A DNA stretch of 64,000 nucleotides. It comes from Lasioglossum baleicum (taxonomy: Eukaryota; Arthropoda; Insecta; Hymenoptera; Halictidae). The stretch lies in assembly GCF_051020765.1 (NCBI RefSeq), contig NC_134934.1:15080001-15144000 (forward strand). The letters run 5' to 3'. Positions 22,651-37,000 of the stretch are shown here, piece by piece. The notes below the pieces were generated by a model, which did not search any database, was not told the DNA's origin, and saw nothing but the letters and a program-made list of their open reading frames with translations. A program made the translations under genes and the position numbers. The first letter of the stretch is position 1, and every line of letters begins with the position of its first letter.

Positions 22651-22828
22651 GACTGCGGATTGTATGCATTTATGACAATAATCGGTACCTGTAATTCGAA
22701 ACAGGACAAAACTGAAAAAACCGAAGAGTGCCAATACATTTCTTCCTTTCTCCTCAAATTATTAATTTGTTTCCTGTATCTTGCAGTGAGTGCAGACAAC
22801 TTTTACTTTGCATAAAGATCCGCAGTCT
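22651..22828 (+). mobile_element. GACTGCGGAT-family MITE, well preserved
   Basis: Begins gactgcggattgtatgcatt and ends tgcataaagatccgcagtct, nearly ideal inverted termini. The interior carries tgtaattcgaaacaggacaa, the family phrase. It is one of the best copies for building a consensus. Confidence 0.8.
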
Positions 22829-23654
22829 ATGAATCACATTTCTCTAGCATCTCTGTAGTTCGCGTTTGAATGCTGACTATTGATCGATCGTTAAATATGT
22901 CTCCGAAAGCAAGCTTGCAGTTCGCAAATTTGAGAATGACGAGTGCCACTTCGAGCGCGTTTTTCGCAAATATCGGGAATATCGAATTTCTAACGGGTCC
23001 TGAACGAGTTAATAGGAAAATCGATAAACGCACCGGAACGGTTGCGTCGAACGCGTGCTCGAGAGCGTGTTTACAAGGAAATGTGTAACTTCAAAGGCTG
23101 CGGCCGCCATGAATATTCAGTAGTCGTTGCATACTGAACGTTTCCACGTAAATGAGGGCCGAGAGTCGTTCTACGTAGTGGACTCAGCCGGACGATAAAA
23201 ATTGTTTCGTTGAACGCTCGCGGGCGGTCTTAGATTTGTGGCCGCTAAATTATAAGTTGTACACCGTGTACAGAGAGCAATGTATCACCATGCTGACAAT
23301 ATTAATGCTTACGTAACGGCGTCATAATCACGATACCGCGCGTGTATGTCGGGCGCTCGTTAATGGGCAAAGAATAACGATGCTTGAGCAATATAAATAG
23401 TCGACCCAAAAATTATACCGTGGAACAAGGTTGTTGGAAATCGTTTCTTATTCGTCATACTGCGCTCCTGCGTGTGTATATACGTAGAAAATATATACGT
23501 TCTCCAATTATCGATCGATTCGCAAGCAACAAGGACTCGGCAGTACCGCGCGGAACTATACAACGTGACTCGACGATCAAATCATTTTTCTATTTTTCTT
23601 TTCGATGCTCGTTACGAAGTTGAAGTTCGCCGACGAACCGAATCTAAGTGTTTC
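22829..23654. other. Intergenic GC-richer block
   Basis: No gene recognised. 22860-23240 has raised GC and CpG content, with several shadow frames on both strands. Possible conserved non-coding sequence. Confidence 0.3.
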
Positions 23655-23662
23655 GTTTAGGG

Positions 23663-24128
23663 CAGCGGTGGCCAACCCGTGGCGCATACTTATTCTCTCG
23701 AAGTAGCCGGCATAACTGAATCCATCCTGTCGCTATTTTTTGACAGTTTACAATTGTAGAAGAGATCATTTCTCACTAGACAGCGGATTTGATGCGTTTA
23801 TGACAAAAATCAGTAGGTGTAATTTAAAACAGTGAAAACATTGGAAGAATTTAAGAAGACTGTTATATTACTTTCAACTTATTCAACATACTAACAAAGA
23901 AAATAAATTTCTGTCCCTTTAGTCTGTTGCAGTTCAGGTAGAAAATATTTATCTATCACTATTGTAGATCGGTGCTCTTGAACTGGGGTAAATAAATGAA
24001 TTTCGTTGCGTGATCGAGTTATCCCTTTTTCTCCCCTAAGCGAAGCTATTTTCCAGCCCCAACAGTGAACGTAAGAACTGGTATGTAAAAAAATGGATGC
24101 ATGGTGTGTAAAAGGTTGGCCACCCCTA
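23663..24128. mobile_element. Non-autonomous hAT element with perfect 8-bp target duplication
   Basis: The termini cagcggtggccaacc (left) and ggttggccacccta-like ggttggccacccc+ta (right) are inverted repeats. The 8-bp word gtttaggg lies immediately outside both ends (23655-23662 and 24129-24136). An 8-bp duplication with CAG/TAG-type ends is diagnostic of hAT transposons. No transposase is present. A GACTGCGGAT-family element sits inside (23779 onward). Confidence 0.9.
23779..23955 (+). mobile_element. GACTGCGGAT-family MITE nested in the hAT element, right end lost
   Basis: Begins gacagcggatttgatgcgtt, with tgtaatttaaaacagtgaaa and acaaagaaaataaatttctg inside. The right terminus is not recognisable; sequence similarity fades near 23955. 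Confidence 0.6.
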
Positions 24129-24136
24129 GTTTAGGG

Positions 24137-24961
24137 TGTTCTACGGATAAGACTGCAGGGTCCTCTCCACCGTAACCATTGCACAAATGTTTTTCGACTA
24201 TCGCTACTCCTATCGCAAACGATCCTAGAACCTCCGTTCGAGAGATTACGATTACGATGTCTCGGATTGGTCGGAACGATCCCGAATCGATCGATATCGT
24301 CGGCCCTGTTGATCGGCAGGGTCTTCGCATGAACAGGCAGTGAAAGAACAAAGTGACCTCTATGCTCGATAAACGTGGTGCACACCGGATCTTCGAGTAT
24401 CCGAGTACACCTTTCGTATTGGTTCGAGAGCTTGCTCGAAACGAATAAATATCCTGACACTCGCTTTTGTTAAACGAAAGGAGAATCGATTAAGCACCTC
24501 GTGCACCAATCGGTCGTTGACGATTCGACTCGGCCCTGAATTTCAGACCGAGTCCATCGAGGTTTCTCACCCGTGATCATCGTCCGATCGGAATCAACGA
24601 CGACTCACATTTTTTTCGGCGATTGCACATTTCTCGCGACCTCGTTTCATTGATTTTTACCTAGAACACTTTCGACCAGCCAACCTCGGCGTATTCACGT
24701 CTGCCCGCAATAATCGTGATCGTCGCGCGGGGCACAGTAACTATACCTACCCCTCCGGACTTTGTGCGCGACCTAAACTCGGTTTTACTATAATACAAAC
24801 GCTCGCAAAGGTACATATATCGCGGACATACGTGGTGTTATCAGTGGTCCACCAGAAGCTGTTCTCACGACGGGTTATACTTGACCCGCGGAGGCTCAGT
24901 TATACGGCCACGAGTGCCTGATTGAAGTGACCACGTTCGAGGTAGGCGGGTCCTCCGGGCG
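24137..24961 (-). other. TfAP-2: GC-rich sequence downstream of the TfAP-2 stop, probable 3' UTR in part
   Basis: This continues directly from the TfAP-2 stop codon on the minus strand and keeps a high GC content to about 24140, where the hAT element begins. No other gene is recognisable. The polyadenylation site cannot be fixed. Confidence 0.35.
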
Positions 24962-25099
24962 TCACTTCTTCATGTCGTTCATCAACGTGCCGTCCTTGCT
25001 CTTGTTCGTGTCGAGGCTCGACTGCTGACTACTTGTCACGCCGCTACCGTTGCCCGGGTACATCTTCTCCAGATGGTTCAGGGACTCGCTTAGGAACTT
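24962..25099 (-). CDS. TfAP-2: TfAP-2 last exon
   Basis: Acceptor tctgattacag, stop TGA at 24964-24962. It encodes 45 residues: KFLSESLNHLEKMYPGNGSG (end of the helix-span-helix region) and a Ser/Gln/Lys-rich tail ending DMKK. The vertebrate counterpart starts NYLTEAL at the same splice point. Confidence 0.93.
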   Translation of the reverse strand, partial: KFLSESLNHLEKMYPGNGSGVTSSQQSSLDTNKSKDGTLMNDMKK

Positions 25100-28000
25100 C
25101 TGTAATCAGACGCGGCAGGCTTTAACGTCTTTCTGGAAATTTTTTATTCGTTTCACCTACTGATTTTTGCCATGGGTGCATCAAATCCGCTGTCTACTCT
25201 CATTACATAAGGTTTCAAGAATAAAATTCGTATAGCTGGGTAAGATGGTCAGAAATGCTCTTGGACCAAATTAAAAGGCTAACGAACCATTTGGGAGGGT
25301 AGTTACGGGGTAAAATGGAAAGTATTAATTCTTATATATATATCTTATTTTCCTTATTCATAGTCATATGCGAAAATTCTGAAAAAAATCCAGCGTACGC
25401 CAAATACCCAGATACAGAGTCCCACAAAAGTATCGGACGCCCTTTAACCCTTCACTGCATGATTTCTTTAATTGTGATGAAAAAAATTGAAAGAAGGTCA
25501 GTTTTCGTGTTTTATTTAAGGGAAAAATATTTAAAAAAATTAAAACAACATTTTATCAAATGAGATAAAATGTGTAGAATTGTAAGAAGCACATTCTTAG
25601 TTTACTATATGTATAGCAGATTTGTTAACTGTATCAGATATGATACACTATGCAGCGAAGGGTTAAAACAGAATAACTTTTTTATAATTGTACCAAATGA
25701 CCTGATGTTTTTGTAAGCAATTAGGAGAATTGAAGAAAATTTTCCAAAACTTATAATTTACAAGATTACATGCAAAAATAAGAAAGGCATTTTTTAAAAC
25801 TTTTTTATTTGGGCCCTTAATGAATATTTAAAATATGTGTTTTGTAAAAATCTTGTGAAAATCGTAGTTTTTCACGACTTTTGATCATTTTCTCCTTAAA
25901 ATCCACAGAATCGTACATCTTTCGATGCGTGTCGTTTTTTCCTGCGTCAACCGATTACGATGAAATTTTCAGTATGTGTATGACTAACATAGTTCTACAA
26001 AACATATATTTTAAATTTTCATTAAGGGCCCAAATAAAGAAGTTTTAAAAAATGCCTATTTTATTTTTGCATGTAACCTTGTAAACTATAATTTTTGGAA
26101 AATTTTTTTACACATCATTTAGTAAACCAAAGCTTTTAATTTGCTTACAAAACATCAGGTCGTTTGGTAACAATGATAAAAAAAAGTTATAATTACAAGT
26201 TCATATACTGTAATTAATTCAGATTTCTAAGTAGAACATTCTGGTTGTGAAAAGTCAAACATCTACATCAAATTCGGAAGAATACAGATTTTGCATGGGA
26301 GTTTAAGAGCGACATTATTCAAATAAGTCTTGTTCGCGAATTTTTTCAAGGCTAGAAAGAAGGAAGAAAGAAGAAAGAAAAATGTATGTGGAGAACGTAT
26401 TAACCGAACGAGAAATATCTAAAGTGACAAAATCTAGTAAACTGATTGAACGAAGAAGTTTTGTCAATGAATTAGTAATTGTTTGAAATACGCGAAATCA
26501 ACTATGCGTATACGAACGTTTAAGTAAATAAAAGTTGTACCTGTATTGCCGTGAGAGCGGCTACGATTGCAGGACTTCCGAATCCATGTGATATGAGAGA
26601 GAAATGCGTTAGGTGTCTCTGTATGCTTGGGTCGAGTATATGCTGAGGCCGTGTGTTGCAAAGTGGTGATCTATCTTGGTTCAGAAGATCCATCAGCTCT
26701 TTGGTGATTTGTCTGAAATCGAACAACAAAGTCAACCACGTTCTCCGAATAAAATAAACTTGCAACCGCATTAATCGATCTTTTAGTTGATTAACTCTTC
26801 TCGGAACTTATAATTAATCACATAAAAGGCATCAACCCTCTCTTTGCCCCATATCCCTAATTGGACAGAACCCAACAAAATTTCAGCGAGTTATTATAAG
26901 AATTTTCATAAGAACTTCCAAAATGAATCTATTAGTTCTAACATTAAAAGGAGATTGTAGATTGCAGAAGAAGGTAAGAAGAGGGAGCTGAACGTTTTCG
27001 TGAAAAACTGTCCGAACAAATATCAATGCCCCCCGATAAATTTCCTGCACCATTGTTAGTGGCGAGGGTATAAATTCTTACTTGGTGGCATGAAGAAGTT
27101 CTTTTCTCCTGTAGGAATCTTGCGGTTCACAATGCTGCCGGCTGAGGTATTCGGCAACTTGTTTCGCAGGGAATTCGGTTTCGCAAACGTAGCCGAAGTC
27201 TCTGGCAAGGTGAATGGCTTCTCCTGAAAAAGAAATAAAATACTCCGCTATAGGAATGGAATTACGTAACCGGTCTATGGAAATGTATGAGTTTTTTGCG
27301 GGCTGTCTACCACTTAACGGAACGCGTCGGTACGTTCTAGCTTCGGGCCCGAAAAACTTCATTATGCGTGTCCATCGGTACTTATTGTTCGAGTCGATTG
27401 GCTCTTCGAGAAAATCATTTTATTTATCAATGATTTGCTCAAATTAGTGAAGAAAGAACTTTTTACTCGACTCCTGTTTCTAACAATGGATGCAGGAAAC
27501 TTTTATTTTGCATAAAGATCCGGCAGTGTAATAATGAGCTTGCGAGCACCAGCATTGTTCGTGTAAACAATGTTCTACAGTAATTCAGAGAGATGACCGA
27601 CAGGAACAAACGCGAGGAGCGTTTCACACGTGTCAATTGAAAGATTGTTCGCCATCGTGAAAGAGGCGAGCCAATTTGCGATAATGAAACGACATGCGTG
27701 TCTTCTCTGCAGCACGTGGTCCGTTTTCTCCCTTTCAATATCATTCCCATCCCTCTAATCGTATTCTTCCTTTCTCTCTCTATTTCTCTCGCATGCTGTC
27801 TCTTCAGCAATTTTCTCTCGATGATAGTGGGTAATTAGGCAGCTACAAGTGAGGTCCCGTGCAAGATGGAGGCAGACCTGCTGGGCGCTATTATGGCAAC
27901 CGGGTAATACCACCCGCAGGCCTGCCCTGCTCTTGTACCACCTGCAGTCAAATTATACAATTCCGCGGACCCGTTCTACCGTTTCCAGGTTTGTCGCGAC

Positions 28001-31000
28001 AAAAATACGCGAAATTTTTGCTAACGCGCTCGTTGCGCAACGATCATCATTCGCGAAAGTCCCGCGAGATCGATTTTCTTTCGATTTTCGTTCGAGATTT
28101 TCGTTCAAGTCTATCAGTTTTATCTGTCAATGAACAAACGGGAATTATACACCTCAATCAAGTATATTACTCGCCGCTGTAGGGTTTGCACTCCAAATTC
28201 AACCTTTTGCAAATCAATTTCACTCATTATGAATATTTTAAATCAATTACATTTGGAAGCAAAAGGAAGGAAGGAAGGAAGGAATCATTTTTATAAAATT
28301 GATTAATCAGAAAATGACTACATTACAAAATTAATGATAATTACTTTTAAATAAGCATTTGTGATTAATGATAAGCAATAAATAAAATTTTGAATTTCTT
28401 AAATACTAATTTACATTTGAGATTTGTTCGTTCTTATAAAAACTTACTTGAAAATACTTGATTTGTAAAAGGTTGAATTTGATCATCTAGCGATTTCATT
28501 CCACATCAAACATGTTCAAGAATGAGAATGATTCACAACGTGACAAAAATGGAGTTACGTTTACATTAAGGAACTAGTTGATTTTGTTTTGACGTTTTAT
28601 AGTACCAACTGGAAAATACAGAAAACCATTCCACACCATCGTCGCGTCACAGTCCATTACACGCGTACTCGCGCAGTTGAAAGTGTTAAGCAGTTTTTTC
28701 TCGCGTATCGCTGCTGTCTTGTTATGCGTAATTAATGATGCACGTTTTTCTAACTGGACGTTTAATATCAGTTGTCTTTGCTGTTCGAAGTAAATCGCGA
28801 GTGAGACGCGTAATTATTATTTAATGATCATGTTGTTAGCACCGGCGGTCGACCATTAGAATTCTCTAATTAATGTTTTCGTTACAGTTGTCCACTATAA
28901 ACGTTTCCACGTGCGTTTCAATCATTGTTCGGAAAGAATCGATGCAGGAAGCATCGAATATGAATTTTCCGAGAAGTCTCTATCCTTTTTATTCGTTTGT
29001 ACCGCCCTATATTTGCCGGATGTTTATAAATTATGTCTATAACACGTGTCATTAAGAATAACGATCCACGATCGAATCATTAACAGAGGACGTGCAGGAT
29101 TCTGTGACGCGCACGTACAAAGTGCAACGGGTCGTTTCAGCCAGGCTTTTAATAGTGATCCTGAGCGTAGAAACTCGGCTGCATCTCCTCCGTTGATTTG
29201 CATGTACCACTTGCAACGCGTATTTCTTAACTTCCTTTAATTTTCTCTAACTAAATCGGAATCTTCGTCACGTTTCGCCTCGAGACGCGAAATATGCATC
29301 TACATACTGCCCGTGGCTATAGCACTTTCAAACAATACGGTCGTTCAGTTCATATAGAAAGAATTATATGTCAAAGTATCTTTCCTGAACATATGTATAT
29401 CTGTTTCGCTGAGATAATTCATTTTTTACCACGCTTATATTAGTTTGCCGAGTTGTCATTGTTGTATGCGTCAAATCTTGTAATTGAATTTTAAACCATT
29501 TCCCGATGAGCTAGAGACTTGAAACTTTAAACATAGCTCAGAACTGGATAACAATGCAATATTAAAAAACAAATTTAAAAGAAAACTGTGCGTCTAGCAG
29601 AAAAAAATTTTTTATTTTAACCGTAACACCTCGCCGCGCGACGCTCGGTATTACGTCATCGCGTTCAGCGATCCCCACTTCGTGCGCCAGCGCTCCCTAC
29701 TCCACTACGCGTTCCCACTCCGACTCATCCCCACTTCACTGACCCATTTCGCACCGAAGGAGCTCAGTGTGGTTGTGGTGTTCCCCTCATTCAGAGTTGT
29801 GCAGAATTACAATTGAATTACTCCAGAATTATAATTACGAAGTAATTGAATTACATTGTAATTCAGTTATATTGTAATTTATAATTCAGATCTTCATTCA
29901 ATTAAATTACAATGTAATTCGTAATTGCAATGGAGTACAAAAAAAAAATAAACCACGCTTATATTAAAATGCACTAAGAAGGAGAAAATAATTTTTTTAG
30001 ACATTAGTGACTATAAATAAAAGCTTGGAGCGTCCACGAAGATTACGTCAATATAGTTTAGCGCTCCACGCTTGTATTTATAGCGAGTAATGTCTAAAGA
30101 AATTATTTTCTCCTTTTTAGTGCATTTTAATATAAGCGTGGTTTTTAAAAAGTTGTTTTTTATATACTTTTTTATTACGTAAACGGACACTGGTTACACT
30201 GCGTGGGCCACCGATTCGTTCGAAAGCGAGAGCTGCCGATCGAAACGATAATTTATGATGTATACAGACGTGCACAGAGACAACTCTATGCAACGAACAG
30301 AAAGACACTCTGCTCGATGCAGATCAGGACCATAGATTGGCCGAAGGTGATTACAGATGCGGGCTACAGATTGGCGCGGGCAGCTATACGAGAACGAATC
30401 AGCAACGTGACTCGCGAATTAATGATCAGCTTTTTTACTTGATGACTTTACTACGGTCGTTGTTGGTCCCGTGACGTTCGATCAGAAATTTGATGAGTCC
30501 ATTATAAAGCGGAGAGCAAATAAAAATGCACCGTTACTCCCAGTATAACGAGAACATAAATTGAAAGCAAGTTTTCTCTGACGTACAATATTGAAAAAAG
30601 ACCATGATGATTTTCATAAAAATACAGTTCTATCGGAGAATTGCCAGTTTTGTTCTTAATCGTTTAATTTCGAAAGTGATAATTCTTTGAAAAGTTTTCA
30701 CGATTATGCTGTCGTTTGCTCGACCACGCGATTTTCGTTGCAACGCTGAAGGAATGTGGCAAATGATAGTACTCTGGCAACAAGATCGATCGTTTTGATC
30801 GACCACAAATTGTGCTCGGCTTCGATAATCGAGGTCCGAAGAAAGTTTTTGAAGCAGCTCTCTTCCGTGCACTCTCAAACAATCGCGGGCAGATTGTGCT
30901 TGCGGTTTCTGCCCTATTGCAGCGACAAAATCGAGTAATATTGCTGAATGTGCGTTGCTATTTTGCGAATGGCAGATGGAATATTTTGCAGTGATCAATC

Positions 31001-34000
31001 AACGTCATGCCTATAGATCTGACTATTTTCACCAGCGATTCCAAGAGATAGAAATCGAAGTTGTTTCTTCTCTGATTTTAACAAATTCTTAAATGCTCTT
31101 AAGCTTTCTTTTATTCTTTCTTAAATCCACCGATAGGTAATGATTTTTTCGCGACAACCAGACACGAATTTATGCACAAATCACGCAGCTATGGCTGCAG
31201 ATTATTCGCATGTGTCCGAAGTTGTACACCTGGTGCGTTCGAGAGTAGATTCCCACACTTTCGCTGCACTCCACGAACTCTGTCAATTCCTCGCTAGTCG
31301 CAAGTGGATATTTCGAAACGGTTACTTTGCTTTTTAGTTTTTGGGGGTTGACGACCTCGTAGCAATCCACACGATTCGAAGTATTCGTTGAAATTGTTTT
31401 AAACTACGAGCCTGTTAGAATTTCAACGCCGAGAGTTCTTTCAGACTTAATTAATCAATTATTCAAATTGAATTGCTCTCGCATGATATATGTATGTGAT
31501 TTCGTCAGCTTCTGTAGAAGATACTTAAAATCGTGTTGGAAACTCATCTTTACGCGAGAATTACTTTCCGAACGACCTGATACATAGACAACCGTTCCTT
31601 TTCTGAAGAATTTTAATCAGATAAAATCAAATAAACTTCACAGCTCCATTTCGTAGCTAAGTTTCCGCAACTTCAAACAAATAAAAACACTTGCGGTTTA
31701 AAGCAACTATTTAATATCCACAGGAACCGGTATTATCTTTGTAGGATATCTCGGAAAGTGTTATTTTCATTAGAATTAACGAATAGGTCCGAGAACGAGC
31801 GTCGCAGCTTTCCATTAGGGGAAATGCAAGGAAGGATAGCGGGAAGACGACAAGGAAATTGCAATTAAGAGATAAACGGTATAATCTCGTCGAAACAAAC
31901 TAACGAACCAGGGAATTTATGTAGTGCGACATAATCGGATCGTATTCGGAGATATTGCTTCCGTGCATTTATTCCGAAACGAACATCGACACGAAAATCA
32001 TTAGAAAACTGTTCCGGACACGTGCACGCAAGAAAAGGAAAGAAAATTGATGTTCACTGCGAGCAGATTCCACTAAATGTCATCGAGGAATGGGGATTCT
32101 AAATAACGCACGAAACGAGTTTGAGAACGAGTATGTTGCGCGACAGTTAATTAGAACTCCGAACGGAATGGCCTGTTGGTAGCAATAGAAGTTATGAGTA
32201 ATTAATTACGCAGGAGTTTTCTGTCCTCGGCATAGTTGCATCAGATTGCAACACTAAATCAGCGAAGGAACCGATATTTCCACGGGCTAGAATTACGATG
32301 CTTCGTAAACTAGATTACGTTGCAAAATTGCTAGTGCAAATCGTTTTCTTCCGGGAAATTCAATATCCTTGTTGCGCTTCTGCAAATTTCCTGTTATCTT
32401 AAATGTAAGATGTGCGGAGCTTTCGTCGAATAAAAGAGTAATCGAGCTTTCCTATCTTGAACTAGAGTGCACGATACACCTATGTTTACCTGTTTACGAA
32501 CGGCTATACATAGAACGTTTCCTATCCATGCTACCCGTGCTTGAATCTGCATGTAAGTACCTGTATGCAGAAACCATGCAACCTACAATTTAATCGAAGT
32601 TCACAGCTGATAATGCCAACCACCGTTTGATACGTTCAGTACTGGAACACGTCGATAACAGCGAAATCAGAATCGCGAATAGTAACGATACTGGTACGAG
32701 ATTTTTCTGATTTTAATTCAATTAAAGCTATATTTACAGACAGCTCGTTTATATATACTTCGCGTTCTAAACAATTTTTACCTTTACTTAACTTCCTGAA
32801 TTGCATTAATCATTAAAAAAACGAAGCCTCAACCGAAATTTTGATAAAGGAGAACAATTCTTCAGATTAACCTCAGCAATTATTATATCGTATTGTTTCT
32901 TCGTTATTGATAGAATAATTTTTTATTTAAATACCTTCTTTTAATAATTATTAGTGGACTGCGGTTCTTTTTGCATTTATGGCTTATAAACATGTTCAAA
33001 AAATGCTGGCCTATTAAATACAACAGAATTTAGAAAATAAGAAAGCATCGACAAGTCGAAATCGAGCCGTCGAAAATAGATGTATTCGATGTTTGTTTTT
33101 TATTCTCTGATGTACGCTTAAATTTTAGTTTTTACAACGCAACAATAATAATATAATTGCTCCAGAGATTCATGCAAAAACGGCCGCATCGAAAGGCAGG
33201 ATAATGAAGGAATCAATTACCTTTTTCTTTCGACTAACGTGAAACATTTATAATTGAATGTTCGCGAGAAGGAGGCACGAATATTATGCAAGATTCGCGC
33301 GGATCTAATATGCGCTGCGATGACGAGTCTTTTTTTTTGCTTTGTCGCAAGATAGTCTGCGTAAAGTAAATATTACACAGCGAACAGTCGTGCACTTTCT
33401 GCTTATAAAAATCTGCCGGGTTTTATGAAAGTTTTATTGAAATTCATTAATAAAAATCGTAATAGATACTTTGTTTTCGTTCTATTGATACCGTGAACGA
33501 AGGAAATGGATTTTATTGAATCCAGATTCTCCGGATCTGCCTTCGTAAATGTAAGTTTATGCAAACATATCTGCAGTATGAATGAAAAATTAATGGACGA
33601 GAGACATTTTTACGTTGTTTACTGGTGGAGGATATAAAGCTCACCTTCCACTAGCGATGTCAAGAGCGTTACATTGGCGGCCTTCCTCCTTCCCGCTGGC
33701 AAGTTTAGTCCAATCTTCTCCAACTTTTCCCTAAGCAGACGCCCGCCATTTTTGGATTTCGCCCTGCAAACGAAAGCACAATATAGTGAGCAACAATTTA
33801 AGAAACGAAAGAGCTGTAAGTCAAAATATATAATAATAAAATTAGGTATATTCTTATTTTATATTATCAAGAATTAATATAATGATTCAGTCTCTCCGAT
33901 ACGAAAATGATACGAGGTACTTATTCAAGACTTCTCAAAGAATTGATCACGCTGCAGAAACATTTAAACATCACTAATAAGCAGACTGCGGATCTCCATG

Positions 34001-37000
34001 CAAAATAAAAATTTGCTGCATCGATTGCATTAAATAGAAACCAGATTGAATGTTATTTTTTCCTTAATGATTTTAACAGAGGAGGAAAGATCATATATTA
34101 ACATTTTCAATTTGTAAAATTTTTCAACAATTCTGAATTTCATCTACTCAATTTTGCTATAAATGCATGAAGATCCACAGTCTAATAATACAGATATTGA
34201 AACGAAGTTTGACAAAAGAGTGCGACCTCACCGAAATTTACAAAAATCGTTGTGAAGCAAGGAAGTTCATTTTTCTTAATTAATTAAGCTTAATTTCTGA
34301 AGTGCATTATTCATTTTTAACCTGTACAAGTGCACAGCCTGCACCGAGTTATGCAATCGGATGATTCCCATAGAAATGGGCCTTTGTTTCTCGACACATC
34401 CGATTGTTCATCCCATTTGCGTACATCAATACTTCTCGGGTGCCGCGTCAAGCCATTGGTCCCGCGGGAATTTCGAAATGGGACCGGCTTCATTAATCAT
34501 TTTTGCCGCGATCTTTGAAAGTGGAAAAAAGAAATCGACAAGAGGTCGAGAAGAAAGGGAGGTGGTGGGACGGAGAAGCAACGACAGAGAAACTGAGGAA
34601 TTAGCATAATCCGTGGCTACGCGTGTCATCCGTCCACCATTGAGCAACACGACCGGTACCTAAGTCGATTGCTGAGACACTATCGGAGACATTGAACGCG
34701 TGCATATCTCTTAAGCTGGTTACACTCTCATTAATTGTGACGGAGATTGTAATAGTAATTTGACCCCGTTACTGCCTTGTCAATGTGTAGCGAAATAGTG
34801 TAGTCCTCTGTTATAGATGCTGTCAGAAATGTTTCAATTCCTTGAGAGCAACGTTACAAATCCACGAAATCGAGCGGAATGTTGTAAAGGTGCTAAAAAT
34901 TGCAGTTTCGTACATCTTTCAATGTCTGTCGTTTTTCCTCTCATCAACTGTTCCGATGAAACTTTTACAATGCATACAATTCACGCAGATCTACAAAACG
35001 TATTTTTAAAATTTTCCTTTTCACACGATGCAGTAAACAGTAAAAAGTTATCGTTTTTTTTAGAGCGTCCGAATACGTGGGTACGTATACAGCGTACGCA
35101 TGAGAGCCAAAATTAATTTTTATATCTGCACAGAATCAATTGTCGTCATTTTATTTGTTCGATTAAAATGCTTAGTGGACCTAGAAAATAAAATCTCGCG
35201 TGATTTCTGACGTTGTGACATGTGGTTTTAAAAATGGAAAGTAGTTCGATGGAAGATTGGAACGGTTTTGAGAAGGAACGAGGCGACAGCAACATTCGGA
35301 CAGAAAATCTATTGGAGAATACTCGAACGAACATTTCCCTGACGTGTAGCACAGATAATACTTCAACAAGTCAAGAATCCCGGCGACACGAGACGCTAAC
35401 TGGTTCTGAAGTACGTCTTTTTGCTGAACACCATCGAGAATTCGATAGTGTTCCTCCGCACGCCCTATTCATCCATCATTCAAGGACCAAGATAACGGTA
35501 ACGCATATCGCCCACCTTTGTTCGGCTCGAGCAGCCGGTCAGTCCGGTAATCTTTCGGTTCGCTCGGTAATTAATACACTTTACCGCTACAACAATTTAA
35601 TACGTCTGGCCTCGAATCTATCCTGTCGATGGATTTCGTGTTTCTACCTTGTAATCTTGCAACACCATTTTCTTTGCCCTTATGATAGTTAGATACAGTG
35701 AATAATATTGGAAAGGAATTGAATTACTATTCCAAAGTGAATAATATATTCGACAAGAATTTATTAACAGCTTGAAATCATCACATGAAGAAACCAACCA
35801 TGCAGATTATTAAAATTACGTCAAACTTAAATCACGTAGTCGTTCGGTAATTGCAGATATCCGTATGCATATGTATGTGCATATTCTTCTAATACATATT
35901 CACGTATTTTTCTATACATCGTTTCTTAACGGTCGCATTTAATATGCAATTATTCCATAGCAATTATGCACTCGTTATCGTCCCAGAGCGTTTATGAAAA
36001 TATTTTATGCAAACTTTTTACAACACGTCGACAGTTGACTCATCTCCGATATTGACACATTGGGTGTCACGGGGAAAACGGCTGGGTGATTTGTTTGTTT
36101 CAGATATCCCTAAAAAAGAGATTATCTGATGAAGTAGGTGCATTATAACTAGACTGCGGATATAGTAGAATTTCATACAATTTTTATTTATTGAACCGAA
36201 AATTTCATTTGACTCCACTTTCTTTAGATTCGTCTATAAAAATTCTGCACTAATTTCAGGAAATGTGTTCAGTACAATACACTTTCAGAGAAAAATAGCA
36301 GAGTTATAAAAATTTCTGAATTACAAATTGGCGTCCAAGCGACTTGTCATCGCGATCTGCATACATACGCAAATTCATGAGCACACAGCTTGCGTTTAAT
36401 AAGTAGCGTTCCCATTTTTTTGTCCAACCCCTACATCCATTTATTTATTATCGACGTCATCGCAGCGAGTCCTTTGAACGTGACGAGAGCAATTCCCTAC
36501 TCATTATAGAGTCTTGTCCCGAGAAGGATTCTTGGCGAACAAGGTTCGTTCGTTCGCAGGATTTCTGTGATATTCTTCGCGCCCTTCGACTCGATCTCCA
36601 CTACCCCGTCGTTCCAAAGCGAATCCTAGGGCACCCTGCACCCCTGATTACTCGAGACATCCTCGAATACTGGCATCGTTAATCGTCTGAGACCATGGCG
36701 TTGTATTACCGAACCGAAGGACCTCGTTCTGATCGAACGTGTCCTTGCCACTAACGATCCTCGATGGAACCTCGAGGACGCGAGTGGGGGCCAGATGTAG
36801 GGAACCTATTAGGTCAATTTCTGAATCCAAAACTGTCAGGGTACAAGAACATAAGATTATCAGAATGTGTTTAACAGTATCATCATAAGTAGACTGCGGA
36901 TCTTTACGCCTTTATGGCTTCTGGCAATTTTCGAAATATGCTAGAATATTCAAATCGATAGAATTTAGTTCAATTTTCGTTTATTTCAGATCTACGAAGG

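Noticed and set aside
2525..24955. Shared word aggcgggtcctcc at about 2525 and 24944
   Set aside because: Only 13 bases with no extended similarity on either side; compatible with chance or a common regulatory word.
35222..35692. 156-codon + strand frame in a TfAP-2 intron
   Set aside because: Long but unrecognisable. The second half is low-complexity and hydrophobic by chance, and there is no transcript evidence in the sequence.
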